64,000 bases of DNA from Bacillus thuringiensis (GTDB taxonomy: Bacteria; Bacillota; Bacilli; Bacillales; Bacillaceae_G), in contig NZ_CP012099.1 of the NCBI RefSeq assembly GCF_001182785.1, forward strand, positions 3,036,501 to 3,100,500, in the 5' to 3' direction. The stretch's first letter is position 1; every line of letters starts with the position of its first letter. A program made the translations under genes and the position numbers. The notes beneath the pieces were generated by a model, which ran no database searches, was not told the DNA's origin, and saw only the letters and a list, made by a program, of their open reading frames with translations. This document shows positions 43,040 to 52,540 of the stretch, piece by piece.

Positions 43040-44389
43040 ATGGGTTCAACAAAACTTACAGGACGAGTAATTTACAAAGGAGATCCCGGTTATTTAGAAG
43101 CTATTAAGAATTGGAATCCTTACGTTGATGTCTTCCCCCTCGTCTTTGTTTTTGCACAAAATTCATATGATGTTAGTAACGCCATTAAATGGGCTCGCGA
43201 AAATCATGTTCCGTTACGTGTTAGAAGTGGTCGACATGCACTAGATAAAAACCTTTCTGTAGTAAATGGCGGCATCGTTATCGATGTAAGTGATATGAAC
43301 AAAGTAAGTTTAGATAAAAAGAATGGTATCGCAACCGTTCAAACTGGAATTCACGTCGGGCCACTTGTAAAGGGACTAGCTAGAGAAGGTTTTATGTCAC
43401 CGTTTGGAGATAGTCCTACAGTTGGAATCGGTGGCATTACAATGGGCGGTGGTTTTGGAGTAGTCTCACGAACAATCGGTCTAATAAGTGATAACCTTAT
43501 TGCTTTAGAAACAGTAGATGCGACAGGCCGAATCATTCAAGCAGATCAATGTTGCAATAAAGATTTATTATGGGCTTCTAGAGGTGGTGGTGGTGGAAAC
43601 TTCGGATACAACACTGAATATACATTGAAGCTTCATCGTGCCCCTAATACTGCCACAGTCTTTAATATCATTTGGCCATGGGATCAGTTAGAAACTGTTT
43701 TCAAAGTTTGGCAAGAATGGGCACCTTTTGTAGACTCACGATTGGGCTGCCTTCTTGAAATTTACAGCAAAATAAATGGACTTTGCCATGCAGAAGGTAT
43801 TTTTTTAGGTTCCAAAAGTGAACTCATCAAACTATTAGAACCTTTAACAAATGCTGGAACTCCAACACAAATTGTTATAGAAGAATTACCTTACCCAGCC
43901 GCTATCGATTTCTTAGATCCAGATGAGCCAATCCCTGGTCGATCTGATCAAAGTGTTAAATTCTCTTCTGCCTGGGCACTTAACCTTTGGCCAGAAGAAC
44001 CTATTTCCATTATGAAACGATTTTTAGAAGAAGCTACTGGAACAGAGGCTAATTTCTTTTTTATTAATTGGGGAGGTGCTATTAGTAAAGTACCTAGCAG
44101 TAAAACAGCATTCTTTTGGCGTAGCCCGTTATTTTATACAGAATGGACTGCTAGCTGGAAAGACAAGTCTGAAGAAGCTGCCAATCTAGCATCAGTTGAA
44201 AGAGTTCGTCAATTAATAAAGCCGTATGTAACTGGTTCTTATGTTAATGTTCCAGATCAAAACATCGAAAATTTCGGACAAGAATATTACGGAGCAAACT
44301 TTGATAAGCTGCGGAAAGTAAAAGCAAAATATGACCCCGAAAATCTTTTCCGTTTCCCACAAAGTATACCTCCCTCTTCCTCTTGTTAA
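43040..44389 (+). CDS. FAD-linked oxidase (berberine-bridge type, YgaK-like)
   Basis: 449 residues from ATG 43040 (GATAAGGAGTG upstream). The PP-loop FAD-binding domain holds RSGRHALDKNLSV, with the His that usually carries covalent FAD, and SPTVGIGGITMGGGFGVVSR. The C-terminal berberine-bridge domain ends QEYYGANFDKLRKVKAKYDPENLFRFPQSI. Resembles B. subtilis YgaK in length and motifs. Members oxidise alcohols, sugars or alkaloid-type substrates with O2. Cytosolic, no signal peptide, single gene with a terminator. Confidence 0.88.
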   Translation: MGSTKLTGRVIYKGDPGYLEAIKNWNPYVDVFPLVFVFAQNSYDVSNAIKWARENHVPLRVRSGRHALDKNLSVVNGGIVIDVSDMNKVSLDKKNGIATVQTGIHVGPLVKGLAREGFMSPFGDSPTVGIGGITMGGGFGVVSRTIGLISDNLIALETVDATGRIIQADQCCNKDLLWASRGGGGGNFGYNTEYTLKLHRAPNTATVFNIIWPWDQLETVFKVWQEWAPFVDSRLGCLLEIYSKINGLCHAEGIFLGSKSELIKLLEPLTNAGTPTQIVIEELPYPAAIDFLDPDEPIPGRSDQSVKFSSAWALNLWPEEPISIMKRFLEEATGTEANFFFINWGGAISKVPSSKTAFFWRSPLFYTEWTASWKDKSEEAANLASVERVRQLIKPYVTGSYVNVPDQNIENFGQEYYGANFDKLRKVKAKYDPENLFRFPQSIPPSSSC

Positions 44390-44404
44390 TGCTTGAAAAA
44401 ACAA

Positions 44405-44440
44405 AAAAAAGAACTCTTACAATTGTAAGAGTTCTTTTTT
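44405..44440. terminator. bidirectional terminator, oxidase/hrtA
   Basis: GAACTCTTACAA / TTGTAAGAGTTC with A8 on one side and T7 on the other, shared by the convergent oxidase and hrtA genes. Confidence 0.9.
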
Positions 44441-44443
44441 TCA

Positions 44444-45115
44444 TCATACCAATTTCCCATCTCTCAGCGTCAATATACGATCACATACATCAAGCATTCT
44501 TTCATCATGTGTAATCATAATTGCTGCTTTTTGGCTCTCTTTCACTTCACGTTTCATCATTTCAACAACTTCACGTGCGCGTTTTGAGTCTAAGCTTGCC
44601 GTTGGCTCATCCGCTAATATTAAATCCGGATTGTTCATGAACGCACGAGCGATTGCTACCCTTTGTTTTTCCCCACCAGATAGTTGATTTGGATAATGAT
44701 TTTTTCTTTCTCCTAATCCAAATGCCGCTAATAAATGATCTGCACGCTTTTCGGATTCTTGTTTACTTTCCTTTTTTAGCTTTGCAATATAAAGCAATTG
44801 TTCTTTCACATTTAAATATGGAACAAGGTTTGCAAACTGGAAGATGAAACCGATTTTTTTCAAACGAATGTCTGTCATTTCCTTTTCCGATAACTGTGTA
44901 ATATTTTGCTCACGAATGTAAATATCTCCTTTTGACGGTGATAATAAAGCACCCGCGATTGATAATAATGTACTTTTCCCTGATCCAGAAGGACCAACGA
45001 TTCCGATAAATTCTCCAGCTTTCACATCAAGCGACATCGGATGAAGGGCTGTTACTTCCGTATTTCCTTCTCCGTACACTTTACTTACTTTGTCTAATTT
45101 TAATAATGAAGTCAT
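44444..45115 (-). CDS. hrtA: heme efflux ABC transporter ATPase HrtA
   Basis: 223 residues. Walker A GPSGSGKST, Q-loop FIFQFANLVPYLNVKEQL, signature LSGGEKQRVAIARAFMNNP, Walker B LILADEPTASLDS, H-loop MITHD. The Q-loop and post-signature segments match my memory of Staphylococcus HrtA closely. Its ATG overlaps the hrtB stop (TAATG), so the two are coupled. With HrtB it removes toxic heme from the membrane. Controlled by HssRS through the repeat at 46228-46247. Confidence 0.9.
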   Translation of the reverse strand: MTSLLKLDKVSKVYGEGNTEVTALHPMSLDVKAGEFIGIVGPSGSGKSTLLSIAGALLSPSKGDIYIREQNITQLSEKEMTDIRLKKIGFIFQFANLVPYLNVKEQLLYIAKLKKESKQESEKRADHLLAAFGLGERKNHYPNQLSGGEKQRVAIARAFMNNPDLILADEPTASLDSKRAREVVEMMKREVKESQKAAIMITHDERMLDVCDRILTLRDGKLV

Positions 45116-46179
45116 TACATCCCGCCTCCAATTGCTTCTAATGCATCAACTTTTAATACTTGGTATAACGAAATAAGTGTTCCTAAAATACTAATTACGA
45201 TAAAGATTGCTGCGTATTGTGCAATCATCGGTGTTGTTAATAAGAACGGCATACCCGCTGGTAAAATTTGTTCTAACCCTTGTACAAGAACGATACTAAT
45301 TACCATCGCAACGACTGATAAGAATAACGCCTGTACGACTAAGCTATTTGCTAAATACGAGTTCTTCGTACCAATTGCTTTTAATACACCTAGTTGCTGT
45401 GTTTTTTGCAGTGTAATGACGTAGAAGAATACACCAATTAGTAATGCAGCGATTACAAGTAAGAACGCAATAATCATCGTTAACGTTCCTTGCTCTTCTT
45501 TAAATCCTGGAATACTTTGCAGTACTTCTTTTTTATCGATAACGTGAGCATTTTTAATTTCTTTATCTGTGTTAAGTGCGATTGCACTATAATCTTTTTG
45601 GTTTGGTTGTGAAATAGCGCCCCATACGTCTTCATTTACATAAACGACTGGTGTATGGCTAAACATTTGATCTTTCGTAAATCCGACGATTTTAAATTCT
45701 TTCTTTGAAACAGGATCGATAATTGTATCCCCAATATCGATTCCTTTTTCTTTAATTGATTCATCAGCAACCATCTCGTTGTTTGCTGTACCTAATTTCT
45801 CACCTTTTACAATGTTCGGTTCTAAAAATGAATCGCGTTCACTTGAGAAAATAGCGATATCAACCTTTTTCGAACTATCTTTCTTTTCATACGTTGAAAC
45901 TTTCACCCGAAATGGAACTGCCTCTTTCTCGCCCACTTGATTTACTACGTTATCTACATCGTCTTTCTTAATTTGTGAACGAAGTAATTTATTTTCCGCA
46001 TCATCTGCTAAAACGAACTTATTTGCCTCCATATTTTGAATCGATGAAGCATTATCATATGATAATCCATTTGCTAATCCCGAAATGACAAGAACTAAAA
46101 ATGATAGTAACACCATAATCAGTCCGATTAATCCGTATCTTAATTTTGATTGTTTCAATTCACGCAGAGCTAAAAACAT
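45115..46179 (-). CDS. hrtB: heme efflux ABC transporter permease HrtB
   Basis: 354 residues from ATG 46179 (GAAGGAG upstream; the frame itself runs back to 46212). FtsX-type: one N-terminal helix, an outer domain (about 40-225), then three helices ending YQVLKVDALEAIGGGM. FFYVITLQKTQQLGVLKAIGTK and GMPFLLTT correspond to segments of S. aureus HrtB. First gene of hrtBA. The gene order (permease first) differs from hrtAB in Staphylococcus. Confidence 0.9.
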   Translation of the reverse strand: MFLALRELKQSKLRYGLIGLIMVLLSFLVLVISGLANGLSYDNASSIQNMEANKFVLADDAENKLLRSQIKKDDVDNVVNQVGEKEAVPFRVKVSTYEKKDSSKKVDIAIFSSERDSFLEPNIVKGEKLGTANNEMVADESIKEKGIDIGDTIIDPVSKKEFKIVGFTKDQMFSHTPVVYVNEDVWGAISQPNQKDYSAIALNTDKEIKNAHVIDKKEVLQSIPGFKEEQGTLTMIIAFLLVIAALLIGVFFYVITLQKTQQLGVLKAIGTKNSYLANSLVVQALFLSVVAMVISIVLVQGLEQILPAGMPFLLTTPMIAQYAAIFIVISILGTLISLYQVLKVDALEAIGGGM

Positions 46180-46214
46180 TTCGCTCGCTCCTTCCTCTTT
46201 CTTTCTATGCACTA

Positions 46215-46247
46215 ATCATAAAAAAGAATTATGAACGGAATATGAAC
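46215..46247 (-). promoter_or_regulatory. HssR direct repeat and -10 box of hrtBA
   Basis: GTTCATATTCCGTTCATAAT (46247-46228) is two copies of GTTCATAAT/GTTCATATT separated by 2 bases. It matches the published HssR site of S. aureus and B. anthracis (GTTCATATT-N2-GTTCATATT) at all but one position. A TATGAT -10 box follows at 46220-46215, so the repeat covers the -35 region, as expected for an activator site. Confidence 0.85.
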
Positions 46248-46361
46248 AGAAGATTACAGAGAGTAAGATTTAATTTTCAGAAAGTATTGAAAATATTTGA
46301 AATCCTTGATACAATTCAGTCAAATAATATTGACCGAGTAATTTAATTCAAGGAGTTGATC

Positions 46362-46988
46362 ATGTTGAAGCCCGTATTAACACTAACTACTTATAGCCAA
46401 CTAAAAGCATTAAGCGATCCACTACGTGCCGAAATGATGATACGTCTATGCGAACGTCCTTATACTGGACAATTACTATCTGAGAAATTCGGCATTTCAA
46501 GGGCGAAAATTCATTATCATTTAAAAGAATTAGAAAAGAATGGTCTTATAGAGATCGTTTATACAGAAGAAAAGAATGGGATTATTCAAAAGTTTTATCA
46601 ATCTGTCGCTAAAGGCTTCACCCCTGCCGCAGATCTATTACCTCATTTAGAAATATTAAGCGAATCAGGTCGTCAAATCTTTTTACAAATGATAGAAAGA
46701 ACGAAAAGCCAAATTCTCGCTGCACCAGAAGAAGCTTTTACATTACGAAATGCAAGTGAAGATCCAGCTAAGTGGAATTACGTTTCATCCTGCTGGGAAT
46801 TTGATGCTACGCCAGAACAATTTCAAGTGTGGGTGAAAAAGTTTTATGAATTAATGGCTGAATTAAACGAAATCACAAAAGGTGCAGATAAAGATCCGAA
46901 TAGTAAGCCTTATTATATTTCTACTACTGCACTTCAAATCGCTGAGAGAACAATGCAGCAATTTATTAAAAAAGAAGAAAAATCGTAA
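46362..46988 (+). CDS. ArsR-type winged-helix regulator
   Basis: 208 residues from ATG 46362 (TTCAAGGAGT upstream). N-terminal winged helix: LKALSDPLRAEMMIRLCERPYTGQLLSEKF, recognition helix SRAKIHYHLKELEKNGLIEIV, wing TEEKNGIIQKFYQ. The 120-residue C-terminal half is helical and probably a ligand or dimer domain. It is followed after 69 bases by an MFS exporter, so a drug-responsive repressor of that exporter is likely. GACCG/CGGTC elements occur before both genes (46332-46336 and 47009-47013). Confidence 0.82.
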   Translation: MLKPVLTLTTYSQLKALSDPLRAEMMIRLCERPYTGQLLSEKFGISRAKIHYHLKELEKNGLIEIVYTEEKNGIIQKFYQSVAKGFTPAADLLPHLEILSESGRQIFLQMIERTKSQILAAPEEAFTLRNASEDPAKWNYVSSCWEFDATPEQFQVWVKKFYELMAELNEITKGADKDPNSKPYYISTTALQIAERTMQQFIKKEEKS

Positions 46989-47057
46989 TACGATTTTTTT
47001 TACATAAACGGTCAAATTTATTTTACCGAATAAATTTATTATAAAGGAGTAGATAAA

Positions 47058-48317
47058 GTGGACATATTAAAAAACCGGAATTTCCTCTTATTATTTTTAG
47101 GAAGAATTTTTACAAACATAGGAGATAGCCTGTATTATGTAGCAGCGATGTGGCTCGTATACAAATTAAGTGGTAATCCTTTTTATTCTGGATTGGCTGG
47201 TTCCCTAACGTTATTACCTTCTGCATTACAATTTCTTACTGGTCCATTCGTTGATAGATGGTCAATAAAAAACACCCTCGTCATCACACAAGTTTTGCAA
47301 TGCATTCTTATTTTAATCATTCCTATTACACACTACTTCGACCTATTAACAGTCCAACTACTACTCATCATCATGCCCATCGTAGCCTTTATCGAACAAT
47401 TCGCCTATCCCGCACAATCAAAAGCTTTACCACTTCTACTGCATAAAACACAATTATTAAAAGGAAATTCACTTTTCTCATTTGCATACCAAGGCATTGA
47501 TTTAATTTGCACGACTCTTTCCGGAATATTAGTAGCACTATTTGGCGCAATTACTTTATATGTGATCGACTCTATTACATTTGCGATTACTGCCCTTTTG
47601 TTCGTTTCATTGAAAATGCCAAAACAAACCGAAGCAAACACAGTACTTTCAACCAAGCAATATTTCACTGATTTAAAAGAAGGGTTTTCAATCGTCTTTC
47701 GTTCCTTAATGGGCGTCTTCTTAATCGGTTCCGTTGTCGCTAATTTTTCAATCGGTATGACGATGGCCATACTCCCTTCTTTCGCTGATTCTTTAGGTGG
47801 TGTGAGATTATATGGGTTCTTTTTAGCCGCTATATCAGCCGGTTGTTTAATTGGAGCACTATTCAGTTCATGGGTTGGTAAACATAATGTTGGCCGTGTC
47901 TCCATTATTAGCTTCGCAACTGGCGCTTTCTTTTGGTTTCTCTCTACGATTGTACCATTTCAATGGTTATCCATTTTTTTATTTGGCTTAGCTTGGATAC
48001 CAATTGGTGCGACCAACATATTATTTGCGACTATTGGTCAAATTGTAATTCCAAACCAATATCTTGGGCGTATCAATTCAGTCACACGAAGCATGGGCAC
48101 AATTGCTATGCCGCTTGGCTCTTTAATTGGCGGATACACTGCGAATGTATATAGTAGCCAACTCATTTTCGCGCTTGCTAGTATTGGGATTTTATTCATT
48201 TCCCTCGTATGGCTGCTTCATCCAAAATTACGGGCTTTGCCGAAAGCTGATGAAATTACAGCGGATACTTTTGAGCTTCGGTTTAAAGAAGAGTCCGGGA
48301 AAGGTGCGGCTTTATAA
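47058..48317 (+). CDS. MFS exporter downstream of ArsR regulator
   Basis: 419 residues, about 12 membrane helices. KNRNFLLLFLGRIFTNIGDSLY is the usual MFS_3 start; FVDRWSIKNTLV is the motif A loop. It starts at GTG 47058 with AAAGGAGTAG upstream. It lies in one transcription unit with the ArsR-type gene and ends at its own terminator. Probably a drug or metabolite exporter; substrate unknown. The pair separates hrtBA from hssRS. Confidence 0.85.
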   Translation: MDILKNRNFLLLFLGRIFTNIGDSLYYVAAMWLVYKLSGNPFYSGLAGSLTLLPSALQFLTGPFVDRWSIKNTLVITQVLQCILILIIPITHYFDLLTVQLLLIIMPIVAFIEQFAYPAQSKALPLLLHKTQLLKGNSLFSFAYQGIDLICTTLSGILVALFGAITLYVIDSITFAITALLFVSLKMPKQTEANTVLSTKQYFTDLKEGFSIVFRSLMGVFLIGSVVANFSIGMTMAILPSFADSLGGVRLYGFFLAAISAGCLIGALFSSWVGKHNVGRVSIISFATGAFFWFLSTIVPFQWLSIFLFGLAWIPIGATNILFATIGQIVIPNQYLGRINSVTRSMGTIAMPLGSLIGGYTANVYSSQLIFALASIGILFISLVWLLHPKLRALPKADEITADTFELRFKEESGKGAAL

Positions 48318-48329
48318 CAGAACAAACAT

Positions 48330-48357
48330 AACCCCGTTCTAAATTGGGGACGGGGTT
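48330..48357 (+). terminator. terminator after MFS gene
   Basis: AACCCCGT / ACGGGGTT stem with 12-base loop followed by A/T-rich sequence, 12 bases after the MFS stop. Confidence 0.75.
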
Positions 48358-48468
48358 AAAAATATAATTATTTCATTTTGGATGTAAAATACTTCACTAA
48401 AAATATAACAATAAAATCGTTTGAATATCTAAAATTTATTCAACAATAGTACCAACTAAAACGCTCCG

Positions 48469-48939
48469 TTAACGCTTTGATGGCCATGCCCCCTGCATTT
48501 TCCTTAATTGAATAATTTGGCCTGTATGATAAGCATCATGAAGCATAATGTCCAGTAATTTACCTTCAAGTGAATTTTGCTCAAGTTCTCTTTCAGAAAT
48601 TGCACTTAATATCTGTCTTAAATTACGCTGAGCATTTTCAGAGCGTTCAACGACTTCCTTCCATTCCGTATCATCATTAGATTGCTTAGTAAGATAAAAG
48701 GTGTCATTACCATCAAGATTATGTGTCCATTCACGTCCTTCCAAGTTTGCAGCAAGTCTTTCTTTGTAATAAGTGAGATGATTAACGTTCTCCCAAATGG
48801 TATTCGTTGTCTCTCCAGCTGGTTTCCACATAGCCTGTTCAGCTGTAAGTCCTTCTATAGCATGTTTAAACGGTGCATACCAACTCTCTTTATCGAATGT
48901 TGAATCTAGTACGTTTAATAACAAGTCAATTCGTTTCAA
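48469..48939 (-). CDS. DinB-family metal-binding protein
   Basis: 156 residues, four-helix DinB/YfiT fold. Conserved histidines: HLTYYKERL (first His) and HDAYHTGQIIQLRKMQG (the HxxxH pair), which bind a divalent metal. It starts TTG 48939 with GGGAGGAAAT upstream. Members include bacillithiol-S-transferases and thiol-linked enzymes; specificity cannot be assigned. Single gene between the MFS and hssS genes. Confidence 0.85.
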   Translation of the reverse strand: MKRIDLLLNVLDSTFDKESWYAPFKHAIEGLTAEQAMWKPAGETTNTIWENVNHLTYYKERLAANLEGREWTHNLDGNDTFYLTKQSNDDTEWKEVVERSENAQRNLRQILSAISERELEQNSLEGKLLDIMLHDAYHTGQIIQLRKMQGAWPSKR

Positions 48940-49103
48940 AGTAATTTCCTCCCTACACAGTTCAAGTTTTAATACACTCCCTCTAACTCTGTAGAGATTC
49001 TACATTTTTAAATAAACTTCCTCCTAATCCCACTCCATAAACTCATCCGATTATGCAATTAAAATGACTCATATTTTTTCATTTTACACGTATACTAGCG
49101 ACA

Positions 49104-49138
49104 AAAAAAGAAGAGGCTGTTCCCAAACAGCCTCTTCT
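49104..49138 (-). terminator. terminator of hssRS
   Basis: GAAGAGGCTGTT / AACAGCCTCTTC with 4-base loop and seven T on the minus strand, directly after the hssS stop. Confidence 0.9.
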
Positions 49139-49140
49139 AT

Positions 49141-50517
49141 CTATTTAGGAAGCTCCACCCGAACAGTCGTCCCTTCCCCTTTCGTGCTATATACCGAAAC
49201 GGTCCCTTTATGCAGTTCAACAATCTTCTGCACGATTGATAATCCTAAACCGCTACCTTCTACGTTTCTTGCCCTTGCTGTATCTACTTTGTAAAAACGG
49301 TCAAAAATACGATCCATTTCTTCTTTTTTCATACCGATTCCGTTGTCTGATATAGAAATTATAACGCTAGACTCTAACTCTTCCACGAAAAACTCAATCG
49401 TTCCACCATCGTTTGAAAACTTAATGCTATTCGTAAAGATATTACTCCATACTTGATGAAGTAAGTTTTCATCACCTTTTATAGTGATATCTGGCACATC
49501 AAATTCAACAGCGATATCTTTTTCACGCCATTTCCATTCGAGCATAAAAATAACGTCTTTAATTTGCTTCTGCAAATTGAATTCTTTTATTTGTAGAACT
49601 TTCTCTTCTTTATCTAGTGATGCAAGCGTGAGTAACTGTTTACATAAACTAGACATTCGCTTACTTTCACCCTCAATAATTTGTAAGTAATGGTTTCTTT
49701 CTTCCACGCTCATCTTTTCTGTTTGCAACGTCTTCGAAAAACCTTGTATAGAAGAAAGCGGCGACTGAAATTCATGTGAAACGTTCGAAACGAATTCTTG
49801 TCTCATTTCATCTAGTTCTTTAATACTTTTCGTCATCTTTTGGAAGCTCGTAGATAACGTTCCTATTTCATCTTTTCGTTTTACGTCTAATTCAATTTTA
49901 TATTCCCCACTCGCAATTTTTTGCGTAGCCTTCGTAAATTTACGGATTGGGCGAACGATATAACCTGCTGCAATCGCTATAAAAATAATACTTAATAGTA
50001 CGATAAACCCAAGTAATACCGCTAAGAAAATTCGCATTTCGCCAAATTGGTTCTGAATGTCAGGACGAATAAATAAAGCGTACTGTTTATCACCGTGTTG
50101 CACTGGTACACCGACGCTATTAATTAATTCATTATCGAAAAACCCTGTAATAAAGAGACGAGTTGGATAGGTGGAAACACCATTAAACGTTTCTCCTTGC
50201 AATACTTTATGAACAGTAGCATCGCTAATAGACGTCTTACGAAACGCATTGCCAATACGCTTTCCATTCTTTTGATCATCGACAATATAAATTTCATACC
50301 CTAACTTTGCGATAGAATGTAAGTACGTCTCTTGATTTTCTTCACTTTGCTTTTCATATAACGATTTAACTTCTTCAGCATACTTTAAAATCTTTTCACT
50401 ATTATACGGTTTTAGCTTCACTTGATAATATACGTTCGTCAATAAAAAGCCGATAATACTACTAAGAAGCATAATACCGACTGTCATAAAAACAAATCTA
50501 GAATATAGTGATTTCAT
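49141..50517 (-). CDS. hssS: heme sensor histidine kinase HssS
   Basis: 458 residues. TM1 (9-29), outer sensor domain (30-160) with ITGFFDNELINSVGV and FIRPDIQNQF, segments that match S. aureus HssS, TM2 (164-186), HAMP (188-240), H-box SNVSHEFQSPLSS, N-box NIFTNSIKFS, G1 DNGIGM, G2 GSGLGLSIV. HssS responds to heme and phosphorylates HssR. The gene begins 2 bases after hssR and ends at a terminator. Gln replaces the usual Lys/Arg after HEF (HEFQSP), a modest variation. Confidence 0.9.
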   Translation of the reverse strand: MKSLYSRFVFMTVGIMLLSSIIGFLLTNVYYQVKLKPYNSEKILKYAEEVKSLYEKQSEENQETYLHSIAKLGYEIYIVDDQKNGKRIGNAFRKTSISDATVHKVLQGETFNGVSTYPTRLFITGFFDNELINSVGVPVQHGDKQYALFIRPDIQNQFGEMRIFLAVLLGFIVLLSIIFIAIAAGYIVRPIRKFTKATQKIASGEYKIELDVKRKDEIGTLSTSFQKMTKSIKELDEMRQEFVSNVSHEFQSPLSSIQGFSKTLQTEKMSVEERNHYLQIIEGESKRMSSLCKQLLTLASLDKEEKVLQIKEFNLQKQIKDVIFMLEWKWREKDIAVEFDVPDITIKGDENLLHQVWSNIFTNSIKFSNDGGTIEFFVEELESSVIISISDNGIGMKKEEMDRIFDRFYKVDTARARNVEGSGLGLSIVQKIVELHKGTVSVYSTKGEGTTVRVELPK

Positions 50518-50518
50518 T

Positions 50519-51196
50519 TTATTTCAACTCCAACTTGTACCCGAGTCCGCGCACTGTCGTAATTTGAAAATCATCCGTTCGTTTTGAGAAACGATCTCTC
50601 AGCCGCTTCACATGAACGTCAACCGTTCGTTCATCTCCTTCAAAATCCATTCCCCATACTAATTCAATTAGCTCTTCTCTTGAAAATGTTCTTCCAGGAT
50701 AACTAGCAAGTTGTGATAATAACTCAAATTCTTTTAATGGAAGCAAAATCGTCTGCCCGTTACACTTCACTTCAACACCTTTACGATCAATTGTCGTTCC
50801 GTGGAGTGTAATAATGTCAGCACTCAGCATTTGATAACGACGCAATAAAGCTTTCATACGGAAAATGACTTCAGCTGGTTCAAATGGTTTTACGATATAA
50901 TCATCCGTACCAGAAATAAACCCTTTTTCTTTATCGACTAACTGATCCTTTGCAGTTAATAAAATAACAGGAATATCATGATATTTCCGGATTTCTTCAC
51001 ATAACGTATAACCATCAACGAACGGCATCATAATGTCTACTATCGCAAGATGAATATTTTTGTTCTCTAATACGTCTTGCGCTACCTTTCCATCTTCCGC
51101 TTCAAAAACTTTAAACCCCTCTTTTTGTAAATGGTAATGCAACAATTCTCTAATATGCTTATCATCATCAGCTAATAAAATATGTATCATCTTCAT
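50519..51196 (-). CDS. hssR: heme response regulator HssR
   Basis: 225 residues, OmpR family. Receiver with DDD, phospho-Asp in AIVDIMMPFVDG, LLTAKD and VKPFEPAEVIFRMKALLRRY; winged helix with FEGDERTVDVHVKRLRDRF. SGTDDYIVKPFE and GDERTVDVH are shared with S. aureus HssR. ATG 51196 follows GAGAGGG; ATG 51190 is an alternative. It should activate hrtBA at the direct repeat at 46228-46247, 3 kb downstream. Confidence 0.9.
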   Translation of the reverse strand: MKMIHILLADDDKHIRELLHYHLQKEGFKVFEAEDGKVAQDVLENKNIHLAIVDIMMPFVDGYTLCEEIRKYHDIPVILLTAKDQLVDKEKGFISGTDDYIVKPFEPAEVIFRMKALLRRYQMLSADIITLHGTTIDRKGVEVKCNGQTILLPLKEFELLSQLASYPGRTFSREELIELVWGMDFEGDERTVDVHVKRLRDRFSKRTDDFQITTVRGLGYKLELK

Positions 51197-51268
51197 TAAA
51201 CCCTCTCTTGTTCATCCTTCTACATCCTTACATTAAGAAACAATTGGATTTTTTGCAAGAAAAAGAAA

Positions 51269-51309
51269 AAGAATCTATTTTGAAAAAAGATTATTCAAAA
51301 TAGATTCTT
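51269..51309 (-). terminator. terminator after yitT-like gene
   Basis: AAGAATCTATTTTGAA pairs with TTCAAAATAGATTCTT, between the YitT stop and hssR start, with A/T flanks. Confidence 0.8.
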
Positions 51310-51348
51310 ACGTTTTAGTATTAAGATTATTTTAATGAAAAGTAATTT

Positions 51349-52188
51349 CTATGCTTTAGAAATATCAACGAATCCTTCTCCAAATACGTCACGAACATCG
51401 TGTATAGCGATGAACGCAGCCGGATCTGTAGTTTGAACAATCCGTTTTAGCTTCACTACTTCTTGCTTATTAATAACAACATAAAGAATTTCCTTCGGAG
51501 TTTTCGTGTAATAGCCATGACCTGAGTACACAGTAACCCCTCTGCCCATTAAGGTAGTTACCTTCCCGGCAATTTCATTCGGATTATCAGAAATAATCGT
51601 AATGGCTTTCTTCGGATTTAAACCTTCAATTACAAACTCCATCACTTTCGTTGCTACATATAGCATAATAATTGTTATCATCAGTTTTTCTGCACCAATA
51701 ATGAAATAAGATGAAAACGCAACGATTAAATCGAAGAACAGTAGACCGTAGCTAATGCTCCATCCTAAATATTTATGTGTCATCCTTGCTAAGATGGTTG
51801 TACCTGCAGTTGTTCCGCCAACGCGAATAATAAGACCAATCCCGCACCCGATAAATATTCCTCCGAAAATGGCATTTACGAGCAGTTCATCCGAAGTAAT
51901 CGTCCAGCCTTCTGTCAAATGAAGAAATAGCGAGTTCGTAACTACAGCGATAATCGTATAAATTGTTGTAATCTTATTTAAAAACTTATAACCGGCTATT
52001 AACAAAATCGCATTTAAAATTAAGTTAACTAAGCCCGGTGACCATTCAAATAAATAGTACGTAATAATCGTGATGCCTGTTACTCCGCCCTCACCAAATT
52101 CGTTCGGGATAACAAACAAATTGACACCTAACGCAAAAAGAAATGCACCGATAATAATAAAAATAATGTCTGTCGTTCTTTTTTTCAT
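51349..52188 (-). CDS. YitT-family membrane protein
   Basis: 279 residues from ATG 52188 (GTGAGGT upstream; the frame runs back to 52200). Five or six membrane helices (15-190) with PNEFGEGGVTGITI and GVGLIIR-like GIGLIIRVGGTTAGTTI, then a cytosolic DUF2179 domain (about 205-279: TIISDNPNEIAGKVT, GRGVTVYSGHGYYTK, DPAAFIAIHDVRDVFGEGF). This is the standard YitT organisation, widespread and multi-copy in Bacillus, with no firmly established substrate. Confidence 0.88.
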   Translation of the reverse strand: MKKRTTDIIFIIIGAFLFALGVNLFVIPNEFGEGGVTGITIITYYLFEWSPGLVNLILNAILLIAGYKFLNKITTIYTIIAVVTNSLFLHLTEGWTITSDELLVNAIFGGIFIGCGIGLIIRVGGTTAGTTILARMTHKYLGWSISYGLLFFDLIVAFSSYFIIGAEKLMITIIMLYVATKVMEFVIEGLNPKKAITIISDNPNEIAGKVTTLMGRGVTVYSGHGYYTKTPKEILYVVINKQEVVKLKRIVQTTDPAAFIAIHDVRDVFGEGFVDISKA

Positions 52189-52200
52189 ACAGTACCTCAC

Positions 52201-52540
52201 TTCTTATGTAAATATTTATTCTGTCATAAACTCTCACCATTATATCGTGGAATATTCAAATCGAACAGTGGTTTATTTTTATTTTAATATAGGGTAATAA
52301 ATCAACTTCATCCTACATCCACAAGTAATTAAAAAAGTAAAACAACTGTATTTATTATGTACTACAAATAAAGTTTTGATTTCACATGCAGTTCATCCTA
52401 AAAAATGAATATAAACACTCTCACTCGCACAAACTTCGAATGCAAAGCAAATAAGCGAAGCTATAAAATAGACTTCGCATCAAGCGTGTGATCATAGAAA
52501 TTTATATGAGATTTTATATTCATACGTTCCAGAAATAAAT
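52201..52540. other. non-coding interval with a small hairpin
   Basis: 340 bases. GCGAAG / CTTCGC (52455-52478) forms a hairpin that may end the 2TM gene transcript from the right. No gene seen. Confidence 0.4.
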
